Source of the DNA: Stenotrophomonas hibiscicola ATCC 19867
Lineage (GTDB): Bacteria > Pseudomonadota > Gammaproteobacteria > Xanthomonadales > Xanthomonadaceae
Length of the DNA stretch: 64,000 nt
Direction: 5' to 3'
NCBI RefSeq assembly: GCF_000382065.1
Contig: NZ_KB907503.1
Location: 122,682 to 186,681 of the forward strand
Below are positions 52,310 to 61,203 of this stretch, in pieces. Both the position numbers and the translations under genes were made by a program. The notes beneath the pieces were generated by a model, which worked only from the letters and a program-made list of their open reading frames with translations, searched no databases and had not been told where the DNA came from. The stretch's first letter is position 1. Each line of letters opens with the position of its first letter.

Positions 52310-55285
52310 TTACTTGAAACGGTAGCCGATGGTCACACTGTAACCACGACCGAAAATGGTGGCGTAGTCACTGGAGTCACCCAGGAAGCTGTTCGGATCG
52401 TAGAACGGCAGGCGGTTGAACAGGTTCTTGACGGTGAAGCTCAGGTTCCACGCGTCATCCGGGCGCCAGGTGACGCTCATGTTGGCGGTCCACCACGACG
52501 GTGCACCATCGCACTTGCTCTTCTGCAGGGCCAGGTAGCCGCCGGTGCAGGTTTCCTTGTTGTTGCTCACTTCGTCGATCTGGTCGGTGGCCCACTTGGT
52601 GCCACCCACGTAGTTGACGAACATGCTGGTGGTGACCTGCTTGTAGGTCCAGTCTGCATTGAGCGTGGCACGCAGGCGCGGGTTGTTGTAGTAGCCCACC
52701 ACGTCGCCGTAGTACCAGCCGTTCTCCGCGTCCATGTAGAAGCGGTTGCGGTTGGCGATGGTGGCGGCCAGGCCGATGTTCAGGTTGCCCCAGTCGCCCA
52801 GCGAGAAGCGGCTGCGCGCGTCGATGTCGAATCCGTCGATCAGCGTCTTGCCGCGGTTCTTGTACTGGCCGACCACGCTGGCCACGTTGCCGGCGGAGTA
52901 GCCCGGCAGGGTGGCCGGGCAGCTCACGCCGCTGGCCGGGTCGGCGCACATCGCCGCCAACTGGGCAAGATTGGCACGGTCGCTGTCGGTGATCGGCGAG
53001 CGCGACATCGAGATGATGTCTTCCATGCGGCGGTAGTCCGGCGCGACGATTTCATTGTCACGGTAGATGAACCAGTAGTCGGCCGACACCGACAGCCAGG
53101 TTGCTGGCTCGTATACGAAGCCGAGGGTGGCGATCTTGGCCTTTTCCGGCTTCAGGTCCTTGTTCGGCTGGGTCATGCGCGCCACGGTGCGGCTGCAGTC
53201 GACGTTCAGCAGGTTCTTTCCGAGGTCGACGTCACCCGGCCGCTGCGACTTCAGCAGCAGGTTGGCGATGGCGTTGGTCTCGTTGCAGCGCAGCTCGTCA
53301 CGGAAGCCACCGAGCTGTGCGAACACGCCGCCGTTGCCGGACTCGGCCAGGCTCGGTGCGCGGAAGCCGGTGGAATAGGTGCCGCGGAGCATCAGCTGGT
53401 CGAAGGCCTGGTACTTGAAGCCGATCTTCGGCGCCACGTTGGCACTGAAGTTCGGGTACTTGTCCACGCGCACCGCCGCATCCAGTTCCAGCTTGTCGGT
53501 GATCGGCGCCACGGTCTCGGCGAACAGCGCGTAAGTGTTGCGCTTGCCATCGAACCACGAGCCACCCTGCTGGGTGATCAGGCCGTTGGCCGCATCCGCA
53601 TTACCCGGGGTGTAGAAGGTCTCGCGGCTGGCGTTGAAGCCGAACGCGGCACGCATCTCACCGGCCGGCAGCTGGAACAGCGGTCCTTCGATCTTGCCGT
53701 CCAGGGTATGCAGGCGGGTCCACGACTGGATGTCGAAGGTCGGGAACGCTTCACGGATCAATGCGGCGTTGGCTTCGCTGATCTCGCCGAACTTGTACGC
53801 CGGGTGGTCGGAGATGATCACCCGACCGGTACCCGGATCGATCGTGTACGGCCCGAACGCCTTCTCGAAGCCCTTGGTGTTGACGTTGATCGTCTGGTAG
53901 GTGGTGGAGTGGGTACCGGCGCTGGCGAAGGCGGTCTCCCAGTTCCAGTCACCGCGGTTGCCACGCGCACCGGCCAGCACGCGGTAGCTCTTGTCGGTAT
54001 TGCGCTGGCCGAAATAGTTCGGGCCGGCATCCTGCAGCAGGTAGTTCAGGCCGACCACCCCGCCCATCATCGCCTTCAACTGCGGACTGGCATGGTTGTA
54101 TTCGTTGTTGGGGCCCAGGAACGGGTACAGGAACTGGTTGACGGTGTTGCCGGTATTGCGCGAGAACCAGCTGGTCGGGTTGCCGGTGGTGGTGCCGTAG
54201 GTGCGCGGCGTGCCGCCGTTGGCGCGCAGGTCGATGTCGGTGTAGGTCGCCTCGGCGAAGATCTCGGTGCTGTCACCCACCAGGAAAGTGCCGTTGAGGT
54301 AGGCGGTATTGCGCTCGGACTTGGCGCCGGCATCGATCTCGTTGTTCATCCAGGTTTCCCAGACGCAACGCGGACCGGCCGCTTCACTGGTCAGCACGTT
54401 CTTGCAGCCCGGCGCGGCTTCCTGCACGCGGCGGCCGGTGACCGGATCGAAGGCGAAGTAGGTGCCCGGGTTGAACTCGCCCGGCTTGCTGCCCACGCCC
54501 AGGCGCAGGTTGTTGAGGTAGTTCGGGTTGTTGACGTAGTACTGGTCCGGACGCTTGTCGTAGAAATCGCTCAGCGGAATCGCGTCGCGACGGTACATGT
54601 TGACCGCGCCATAGATATTGAAGCGGTTCTCGGCCAGGTCACCGAAGCCGGCGGTGATGCTGGCCTGCCGCTCACCGTAGGAATCGATGCGCGAGGAGGT
54701 GTCGTTGGTGAAGCTGATCTCGGCACCCTGGAAGTTGCGCTTGGTGATCACGTTGATCACGCCGGCCACCGCGTCGGTACCGTACACGGCCGACGCGCCG
54801 TCGGTCAGCACTTCCATGCGCTCGATGGCCGCGGCCGGAATCGCATCGATGTTGACGAACTGGGTCTGGAAGCCGGCCGGGGCACCGTAGTACGACAGGC
54901 GGCGACCATTCAGCAGCACCAGGGTGCCCTGCGCGCCCAAGCCACGCAGGTTGGCCTGCGAAGCACCGTCGGAACCGGTGAACAGCGAACGCGCGTCCTG
55001 CTGCGCCGGGCGGGCGGCCGGCAGGTTGTCGAGCACCTGCAGCAGCGTGCGCGCACCCATGTTCTGGATGTCCTGCTTGCTGATCACCTGCACCGGCGAG
55101 GCGGTTTCAACGTCGGTGCGGCGGATGTTGGAGCCGGTGACCTCGATGCGGGCCAGGTCGGTGGCCTTGTCCTTGCTCTCCTGGGCGAAGGCAGGAACGG
55201 CGACCGACAGCAGCACGCCGGCGATGGCCAGCGACAGCGGAGCGATCGAACGACAGGGGGGGCGGTGGTGGCGGGCGGGCAACAT
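52310..55285 (-). CDS. TonB-dependent receptor for GalNAc-type glycans
   Basis: A 991-residue receptor. Signal peptide PLSLAIAGVLLSVAVPAFAQ, plug domain (IEVTGSNIRRTDVETASPVQ, LVLLNGRRLSYYGAPAGF, MEVLTDGASAVYGTDAVAGV) and a large barrel ending YSVTIGYRFK. Long plug and barrel loops are typical of oligosaccharide receptors of xanthomonads (CUT loci). ATG 55285 is chosen because AGGAGAG lies upstream and it begins before the signal peptide. It sits between the GH31 and GH109 genes, so uptake of an alpha-GalNAc glycan is the likely role. No inner-membrane permease is seen in the window. Confidence 0.85.
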   Translation of the reverse strand: MLPARHHRPPCRSIAPLSLAIAGVLLSVAVPAFAQESKDKATDLARIEVTGSNIRRTDVETASPVQVISKQDIQNMGARTLLQVLDNLPAARPAQQDARSLFTGSDGASQANLRGLGAQGTLVLLNGRRLSYYGAPAGFQTQFVNIDAIPAAAIERMEVLTDGASAVYGTDAVAGVINVITKRNFQGAEISFTNDTSSRIDSYGERQASITAGFGDLAENRFNIYGAVNMYRRDAIPLSDFYDKRPDQYYVNNPNYLNNLRLGVGSKPGEFNPGTYFAFDPVTGRRVQEAAPGCKNVLTSEAAGPRCVWETWMNNEIDAGAKSERNTAYLNGTFLVGDSTEIFAEATYTDIDLRANGGTPRTYGTTTGNPTSWFSRNTGNTVNQFLYPFLGPNNEYNHASPQLKAMMGGVVGLNYLLQDAGPNYFGQRNTDKSYRVLAGARGNRGDWNWETAFASAGTHSTTYQTINVNTKGFEKAFGPYTIDPGTGRVIISDHPAYKFGEISEANAALIREAFPTFDIQSWTRLHTLDGKIEGPLFQLPAGEMRAAFGFNASRETFYTPGNADAANGLITQQGGSWFDGKRNTYALFAETVAPITDKLELDAAVRVDKYPNFSANVAPKIGFKYQAFDQLMLRGTYSTGFRAPSLAESGNGGVFAQLGGFRDELRCNETNAIANLLLKSQRPGDVDLGKNLLNVDCSRTVARMTQPNKDLKPEKAKIATLGFVYEPATWLSVSADYWFIYRDNEIVAPDYRRMEDIISMSRSPITDSDRANLAQLAAMCADPASGVSCPATLPGYSAGNVASVVGQYKNRGKTLIDGFDIDARSRFSLGDWGNLNIGLAATIANRNRFYMDAENGWYYGDVVGYYNNPRLRATLNADWTYKQVTTSMFVNYVGGTKWATDQIDEVSNNKETCTGGYLALQKSKCDGAPSWWTANMSVTWRPDDAWNLSFTVKNLFNRLPFYDPNSFLGDSSDYATIFGRGYSVTIGYRFK

Positions 55286-55418
55286 CGGGGTTCTCTCCTG
55301 GCAGGGGTGCAGCGCAATAAGTGAGCGCGTGGGCGTTCGGCGGGCAAAACGCTCCCGGGCCACGGCCACGAGGGCCGTAGTCGGAATGGGCGGGGGGAGG
55401 AGCGGTGTTACGAGGGGG

Positions 55419-58400
55419 TCATGGGGCGACGATGCTGGCGGAGTCGCCCTCCTGGCCGATCAGTACGGCGTTGGCCCAGTTGGCACAGACCTGGGCGGGT
55501 TGGCTGCCCTGCGCACCCAGCGTGCGCAGGCTCAGGGTGGAAAGGCCACGGATGTCCAGCTCCGGCTTGACCACGCCGGGTGCCTTCACCAGGCCGCTGT
55601 CGTACAGCAGGCGGTTGTCACCCCAGACCTGGAACTGCAGGCCACCGGCGCTGCGGCAGGCGTCGTCGATGCCGAGGTCGGCACGCAGCAGGTGCCAGCC
55701 GCCCTGCAGGCGCAGGTCGATGCGGCTGTTGGCGCCGACGCCCAGGCCACGGCGGAACTGCAGGCCGTTCATGCGCATGCCGGCGTCGCCACGGAACGAC
55801 TGGTCGGCGCGCACCTGGCTGGCCAGCGCGGCCGGCACCGGCAGCTCGGAGAGATAGCGCTGCCGGGCCGGTCGCTCCGGTTCCTGGTGTTCGAGGATGT
55901 GGAAGGTGGACAGTGCGATCGGGCCGACGTCGCGCGGCTGCAGCGCATCGAAGGCGCGGGCACTGCCCTGTGCGGCGGTAACCATCGGATCGGTGCTGCT
56001 GGCGCCATCGCCTTCCGGGTTCTGCACGCTCAGCACGCGGAAGCGCAGCAGGCGGCCGGCATGGGCCGGGAACGCGATGCGCTGCACGCCTTCCTTCAGC
56101 TGCAGGCGGCCACGTGCGACCGGCTCACCCCATTCGCCATTGCTGTCGCCCAGGTACACCTCGTAGTCGCGTACCTGGCCGTGCTTCCAGTTCTTGTCGT
56201 TGCGCGGCGCGATGTCGATGCCATCGATCATCCTGCGCTCGCCGAACCCGATCACCCATTCATGCGCACCGGTGCGCACGGCCTGGTTGCGCACACTGCG
56301 GAACCAGGTACCCGGGTCATCATCGAAGGCGTTTTCCAGCGCGTGGCCGGGCTCTTCGGCCGGGCGGTTGACCACCAGCAGGCTGTCGGCCGGCAGTTCG
56401 CGGCCGAGTACCGGTGCCGCCGGATACGCATCGTCGGCAGCGGCGGCGGCGACCGCGAAGTCCAGCTGTATTTGCAGCGGCTGGCGGATGTCCTGGCTGG
56501 CGGTGCGCACATGCAGCGTGCCGCGTCGTTCGGCGGCATCGAAGTACCAGCCTTCAGCAGCAGCGTTGAACGCAGCGGCATCAGCCAGCGCCGGCAGCGC
56601 GCGGCCAGCGGCCTGCACCGCACGCGGTGCCTGGCGGCTGAGCACGCGCAGGCCATAGCGGCGCTGCGGCAGCTGGCCGCTGTACTGGCCCTGCACCGCA
56701 TCGATCTGCACCTGCACCGGGCCACTGCCCTGCGCTGGCGCCTGCACGCGGATCACCTGCGTGCTCGACTCGCCCTGCTGGTAGCGGCGCGTGTTGCCAT
56801 CGTCTTCGTACAGCGTGTAGTGCGACTCGCCCTGCGGGTACAGGTCGAAGGTCACTTCATCGAGCGGCTTCTCACCGTCGAACAGCATCGACGGGTACAT
56901 CGGCAGGATCGCTCCGGCACGCACGAACACCGGCAGCGTGGCCAGGTCCACCTGGCGGTCGAGCTGGCGACCGTCGGCGCCGGCCTGCACGCGGCGGCCG
57001 TCCCAGTAGTCGATCCAGCCGCCGGCCGGCAGGTGGATATCGCGGCGCCAGCCACGGCTGGCCGCCTGGCTGCGGTACACCGGCGCCACCAGCAGATCGC
57101 GGCCAAGCAGGAACTGGTACTTGTAGGTTTCATCCTGCGCGTGCGGGTCGCGCGGGTTGTCCCACATCAGGCCACGCACCGGTGGTGCGCCGGTCTGCGC
57201 GGCCTCGTGCACCAGGCCGTACATGTACGGGGTCAGGCGCATCTTCAACTTCAGGTAATCGCGGTTGATGCTGCGGTAGGGCTCGTCGTACCACCACGGA
57301 TGCTTGCGTGCGTTCGACGACCAGCCGCTCATGCCCATCAGTACCGGCGTGAACGCCTTCCACTGCAGGTCGCGGGTGAAGGTCTCGGCGCTGCCGCCGA
57401 AGATCGCATCGACGTCGCCGCTGGCATAGGCCATGCCGGACAGGCCGGAACCGACCAGGGTCGGCACGTGCCAGCGGATGTAGTCCCAGCTGCTGCTCTG
57501 GTCGCCGGTCCAGGCCACGGCATAGCGCTGGATGCCGGCCCAGCCCATCACCGTCCACAGGAACGGGCGCGAATCGGAATTGTCGAGGATGCCGTTGAAC
57601 GCCTGGCGGTTGGCGTCCATCGCGAACTGGTAGCCCTTGCCGGTCCAGGCCACGTCCAGCTTCTGCACGCGGCTGCCGGCCTTGCCCACTTCCCAGGCGA
57701 TCTTGTCGACGCCGTTCTCGGTCCACAGTCCGGTGCGGAAACCGTAGCCGGCCAGCCCCTTCACGGTTTCCGGCAACTGCTTGTAACCGCAGCCGTAGCC
57801 GTCGTTGGGCAGGATCCAGCCACCGGGCATGTCGTGGGCGCGGTACTGCTTGGCCACGCTGTCGATCACATCGGGGGTGGTGCCGGTCGGGCCGTCGCTC
57901 CAGCCTTCGGGCACGGTGCCGGGCTTCTTGCTGTTGTCGCCATCGTTGTAGCAATCGGCGTCGCCGTAGGACAGCGCCCAGCGCGCGACCATGTTCGGGC
58001 GGCCAGTCAGCTGGGTGTAGCGCTCGATCAGTTTCGGCAGGTCGGCGCCGACGAAGTAATAGGCATCGAAGCGGTCTTCGCGATGCAGCAGCGTGGACTG
58101 GTCGGCCTCGCGCAGATCGTAGCTGCCATCGCTCCAGGTATTGCGCAGCATGCCCCAGCCACGGCTGCTCAGCAGCATCGGTGCAGGGCTGGGGCGGTCG
58201 CCCTCTTCCCAGCCGCCGGAATAGGACACCTCCAGCTCGCGACCCTTGAACTGGTAGCGGCCGTTCTGCTGGCCGCCACCGAAGTAGCCCTCATCGGCCT
58301 GCGAGGACAGCACCTGCACGCTCTGCGTGGCATCCAGGTCCAGCGTCTGCAGTTCCTGCCACAGCGCGGTGGGCTGGCCGTTGTCCAGCCGTTCCAGGCG

Positions 58401-58778
58401 CATGCGTAGCGGCTGCCGCTGTACATGCAGCACCAGGGACTCGGTCCGCACGCGGATTTCCTGCGCGTCTTCTTCCAGCTTCGCCTGCACGTTGGCCTTG
58501 GGCTGCGGCAGTACGATCGGCGCGGCCTTGTCGCCGGCGCCGGTCAGCGTGCCGTTGCGGCCGGCCTGCACGCGGACGATGTCGGTGGCCGGCAGTTCGA
58601 TGCGGAGGCGCGCGCCCTTGTCGGTCTGCAGGTCCCAGCCCTGCACGCCGTCGCGGCTGGCGCTGGCGGCAACCGAACGCAGGTTGCCGACCGGCTCGGC
58701 GCGGGCCGTCATGGACGCCAGCATCAAGGCCGGCACCAGGGCCAGCATCAGCGGCGAGCGACGAACGCAGATTTCCAC
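55419..58778 (-). CDS. Large secreted GH31 glycosidase with CBM modules (probable alpha-N-acetylgalactosaminidase)
   Basis: A 1119-residue enzyme with signal peptide (LMLALVPALMLASMTARA). The GH31 catalytic domain shows the nucleophile Asp near 375 (VQKLDVAWTGKGY), the acid/base Asp near 426 (AWTGDQSSSWDYIRWH) and GLSGMAYASGDVDAIFGG, the pattern of the GH31 group that includes alpha-GalNAcases. A C-terminal discoidin-like CBM (PGHALENAFDDDPGTWFRS) and an NPCBM-like domain (GADFRRGLG-type segment, LQGGWHLLRADLGIDDACR) follow. The GTG start at 58778 is supported by TGGGAG. The aga operon diverges from it. An alpha-glucosidase specificity is the alternative. Confidence 0.85.
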   Translation of the reverse strand: MEICVRRSPLMLALVPALMLASMTARAEPVGNLRSVAASASRDGVQGWDLQTDKGARLRIELPATDIVRVQAGRNGTLTGAGDKAAPIVLPQPKANVQAKLEEDAQEIRVRTESLVLHVQRQPLRMRLERLDNGQPTALWQELQTLDLDATQSVQVLSSQADEGYFGGGQQNGRYQFKGRELEVSYSGGWEEGDRPSPAPMLLSSRGWGMLRNTWSDGSYDLREADQSTLLHREDRFDAYYFVGADLPKLIERYTQLTGRPNMVARWALSYGDADCYNDGDNSKKPGTVPEGWSDGPTGTTPDVIDSVAKQYRAHDMPGGWILPNDGYGCGYKQLPETVKGLAGYGFRTGLWTENGVDKIAWEVGKAGSRVQKLDVAWTGKGYQFAMDANRQAFNGILDNSDSRPFLWTVMGWAGIQRYAVAWTGDQSSSWDYIRWHVPTLVGSGLSGMAYASGDVDAIFGGSAETFTRDLQWKAFTPVLMGMSGWSSNARKHPWWYDEPYRSINRDYLKLKMRLTPYMYGLVHEAAQTGAPPVRGLMWDNPRDPHAQDETYKYQFLLGRDLLVAPVYRSQAASRGWRRDIHLPAGGWIDYWDGRRVQAGADGRQLDRQVDLATLPVFVRAGAILPMYPSMLFDGEKPLDEVTFDLYPQGESHYTLYEDDGNTRRYQQGESSTQVIRVQAPAQGSGPVQVQIDAVQGQYSGQLPQRRYGLRVLSRQAPRAVQAAGRALPALADAAAFNAAAEGWYFDAAERRGTLHVRTASQDIRQPLQIQLDFAVAAAAADDAYPAAPVLGRELPADSLLVVNRPAEEPGHALENAFDDDPGTWFRSVRNQAVRTGAHEWVIGFGERRMIDGIDIAPRNDKNWKHGQVRDYEVYLGDSNGEWGEPVARGRLQLKEGVQRIAFPAHAGRLLRFRVLSVQNPEGDGASSTDPMVTAAQGSARAFDALQPRDVGPIALSTFHILEHQEPERPARQRYLSELPVPAALASQVRADQSFRGDAGMRMNGLQFRRGLGVGANSRIDLRLQGGWHLLRADLGIDDACRSAGGLQFQVWGDNRLLYDSGLVKAPGVVKPELDIRGLSTLSLRTLGAQGSQPAQVCANWANAVLIGQEGDSASIVAP

Positions 58779-58805
58779 ACGGACTCCCAACCCGTTTACC
58801 GGGCG

Positions 58806-59061
58806 TTTCGAAAGCGGTTGGGCCGACTCTAGGGCAGCGATTCGAAAGATGTCAACAAATTGAAAGGAAAAAGGAAGATATATTCCACTGAAACGAAAGT
58901 TGTTGCGTCGCAATACTTTGTGTAACCGATTGCAGCTGCCTGTTAAGCATTGTGCGATACGGCATTCGCCCCGTTCTTTCGTTTTCCCGAGGGCTCGGCA
59001 GCGGGAGAAGTCATCGCGTCATTTTCTTTCTTTTTACTTTCGATGTTTGACATTTCGAAAG
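58806..59061. promoter_or_regulatory. Divergent promoter region with array of CGAAAG/CTTTCG operator motifs
   Basis: The 322 bases between the GH31 gene and agaS hold no gene. They contain TTTCGAAAG at 58806-58814 and 59053-59061, TTCGAAAG at 58841-58848, ACGAAAG at 58893-58899, CTTTCG at 58976-58981 and 59037-59042, and pyrimidine runs such as TTTTCTTTCTTTTTACTTTC (59022-59041). DeoR-family AgaR of E. coli binds repeats of CTTTC-type motifs, so this is the likely AgaR operator array that silences both operons without GalNAc-6-phosphate. Confidence 0.65.
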
Positions 59062-59100
59062 AAAACGCAGATGGTGCGCTGGCCCAACTGGAACCTCCGA

Positions 59101-60255
59101 ATGGACGTCACCCTGCTTTCCGATGTGTCCGCCTGGCAGCGCCTTGGCGGAGCCGATACCGCTACCGAAATCGCCCAGCAGCCAGCGCTGTGGGAAGCCC
59201 TCGCCCAGGACCTGTCGCATGCCCGCGACCGCCTGCAGGCCTTTCTTGGCAACAGCCTCAACGATCCCAACCAGCGCGTGCTGTTCACCGGCGCGGGCAG
59301 TTCGGGCTTCATCGCCGAAATGGTGGCCGACGCGATCAATGCGCAGTGGCCGGCCGAGGTGCGCGTGGTGCACACCACCAGCCTGCTGACCCATCCGGCG
59401 CTGTACCTGGAGCGCGACCGCCCCACCCTGCTGGTGTCGTTCGGCCGCAGCGGTTCCAGCCCGGAAAGCGTGGCCGCGGTGGACCGCGTGCGCGCCGATG
59501 TGGATGAGGCACGCTTCCTCGACATCACCTGCAACGCCGATGGCGAACTCGCCCGTCGTGGTGCCGGCCGTGCCGATACCTGCACGCTGCTGATGCCGTC
59601 GGCCAGCTGCGATCGCGCCTTCGCCATGACCAGCAGCCTGACCTGCATGCTGCTGGCCGCACTGACCGTGTTCGATCGTTCGCCGTGGGATGCGCGCGTG
59701 GCGCGCCTGAAGCAGATCGCCGCGCTGGCCCGCGAAGGCCAGGCGCAGTGGGATGCACCGGTGGCGGAGCTGGCGCACCGCCCGTTCAACCGCATCATCT
59801 ACCTCGGCAGCGGCCCGCTGGAAGCGCTGGCGCGCGAGTGCGCGCTGAAGGTGCTGGAGCTCACCGCCGGCCGCGTGCTGGCGCTGGCCAACACACCGCT
59901 GGGCTTCCGCCATGGCCCGAAGTCGACGCTGGACGGCAACACCCTGGTGGTGGTGCTGCGCAGCGTGCAGCCGCTGGCGCGCCGCTACGAACAGGACCTG
60001 CTGGAAGAACTGCGCCGCGATGGCGTGGCCGGCCAGGTACTGGCGATCGGCCCGCATTCGGACATCGGCACCGATGACGAGTACACCCTCACCGTGCCGG
60101 CACTGGACGATCCGTGGCTGGCACCGGTGTGGCTGGGCTTCGCGCAGCTGTTCGCGCTGCAGCGCTCGGCCGCGCTGGGCCTGACCCCGGACAACCCGTT
60201 CCCGGACGGCACCGTCAACCGCGTCGTCAAGGGCGTCACCATCCACCATGGCTGA
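59101..60255 (+). CDS. agaS: Galactosamine-6-phosphate deaminase/isomerase (AgaS)
   Basis: A cytosolic SIS-domain enzyme that converts galactosamine-6-phosphate to tagatose-6-phosphate and ammonia. The two SIS domains are visible: QRVLFTGAGSSGFIAEMVAD with LVSFGRSGSSPESVAAVDR, and RIIYLGSGPLEALARECALK with GFRHGPKSTLDGNTLVVV. TATEIAQQPALWEALA at the N-terminus is typical of AgaS. Length 384 residues equals E. coli AgaS. ATG 59101 is used; an ATG at 59071 is possible and would overlap the operator region more. First gene of the plus-strand aga operon; its stop overlaps the kinase start. Confidence 0.9.
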   Translation: MDVTLLSDVSAWQRLGGADTATEIAQQPALWEALAQDLSHARDRLQAFLGNSLNDPNQRVLFTGAGSSGFIAEMVADAINAQWPAEVRVVHTTSLLTHPALYLERDRPTLLVSFGRSGSSPESVAAVDRVRADVDEARFLDITCNADGELARRGAGRADTCTLLMPSASCDRAFAMTSSLTCMLLAALTVFDRSPWDARVARLKQIAALAREGQAQWDAPVAELAHRPFNRIIYLGSGPLEALARECALKVLELTAGRVLALANTPLGFRHGPKSTLDGNTLVVVLRSVQPLARRYEQDLLEELRRDGVAGQVLAIGPHSDIGTDDEYTLTVPALDDPWLAPVWLGFAQLFALQRSAALGLTPDNPFPDGTVNRVVKGVTIHHG

Positions 60256-61186
60256 GCTGATCGCCCACGCCTGCTACGGCATCGACATCGGCGGCACCAA
60301 GATCGAGCTGGTGGCGTGCGATGCGGCGATGCAGGTCACCTGGCGCCGCCGCGTGGCCACCCCACAGGGTGACTACGACGGCTTCCTGAAGGCGGTGGTG
60401 GCGCTGGTGGCCGAGGCCGATGCGGCGCTGGGCCGCGGTGATGCCGCCATCGGCATCGCCCTGCCCGGCGTGCGCGACCGCCGCAGCGGCCGCCAGCTCA
60501 GCGCGAACGTGCCTGCACTGACCGGCCAATGCGTGGCGCAGGATCTGCAGGCACGCCTGCAGCGCCCGCTGCACTTCGGCAACGATCTGCAGTGCTTTGC
60601 CCTGTCTGAAGCGCACGGCGGCGCGGCTGACGGCTACCCCAGCATGTTCGGCGCCATTCTCGGCACCGGTGCCGGCGGCGGCTTCTGCCTGCACGGCCGG
60701 CTGCTGTCGGGCTTCAACGGCCTGGCCGGCGAATGGGGCCACTGGAGCGTGCCCGGCCACCTGCTGCAGCGCCATGGCCTGCCGCTGATCGACTGCGCCT
60801 GTGGCCTGCAGGGCTGCGTGGAGCGCTACGTGTCCGGCAGCGGGCTGGCAATGATCGAGCGCCACCTCGGTGGCAGTGCCGCGGACGCCAGCGCCGTGAT
60901 CGCCCTGGCCGAAGCCGGCGATGCACGTGCGCGCCAGGCGCTGGACATCCACCGCGATCTGCTTGGCCACAGCCTGGCCGCGCTGGTGCTGGCGCTGGAC
61001 CCGCACGTGATCGTGCTCGGCGGTGGCCTCTCGCAGTACGCGCCGCTGTACCAGCAGCTGCCGGCCGCAATTTCCGCGCATCTGTTCAACGGCGTGCAGG
61101 TTCCGCCGATCGTGCCGCCGCGCTTCGGCGATGCCGGTGGCGCACGTGGTGCCGCCCTGCTCGCCTGCCAACCCTCGTTTTCCTGA
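60248..61186 (+). CDS. ROK-family N-acetylgalactosamine (amino-sugar) kinase
   Basis: A 312-residue ROK kinase with the ATP motif YGIDIGGTKIELVACD, the active-site region PLHFGNDLQCFALSEAHGGA (catalytic Asp in GND), ILGTGAGGGFCL, and the zinc motif CACGLQGCVERYVSG. In context it is the functional counterpart of AgaK, which phosphorylates GalNAc at C6; specificity is inferred from the locus. It replaces the PTS used by E. coli. It overlaps agaS by 8 bases and precedes agaZ by 17. Confidence 0.85.
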   Translation: MAELIAHACYGIDIGGTKIELVACDAAMQVTWRRRVATPQGDYDGFLKAVVALVAEADAALGRGDAAIGIALPGVRDRRSGRQLSANVPALTGQCVAQDLQARLQRPLHFGNDLQCFALSEAHGGAADGYPSMFGAILGTGAGGGFCLHGRLLSGFNGLAGEWGHWSVPGHLLQRHGLPLIDCACGLQGCVERYVSGSGLAMIERHLGGSAADASAVIALAEAGDARARQALDIHRDLLGHSLAALVLALDPHVIVLGGGLSQYAPLYQQLPAAISAHLFNGVQVPPIVPPRFGDAGGARGAALLACQPSFS

Positions 61187-61203
61187 TTGACCGGAGCCTG
61201 ACC

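Noticed and set aside
54924..58409. Very long open frame (1161 codons) on the plus strand opposite the GH31 gene
   Set aside because: It is an antisense shadow caused by high GC and codon bias; it has no domain and the minus strand encodes clear GH31 motifs.
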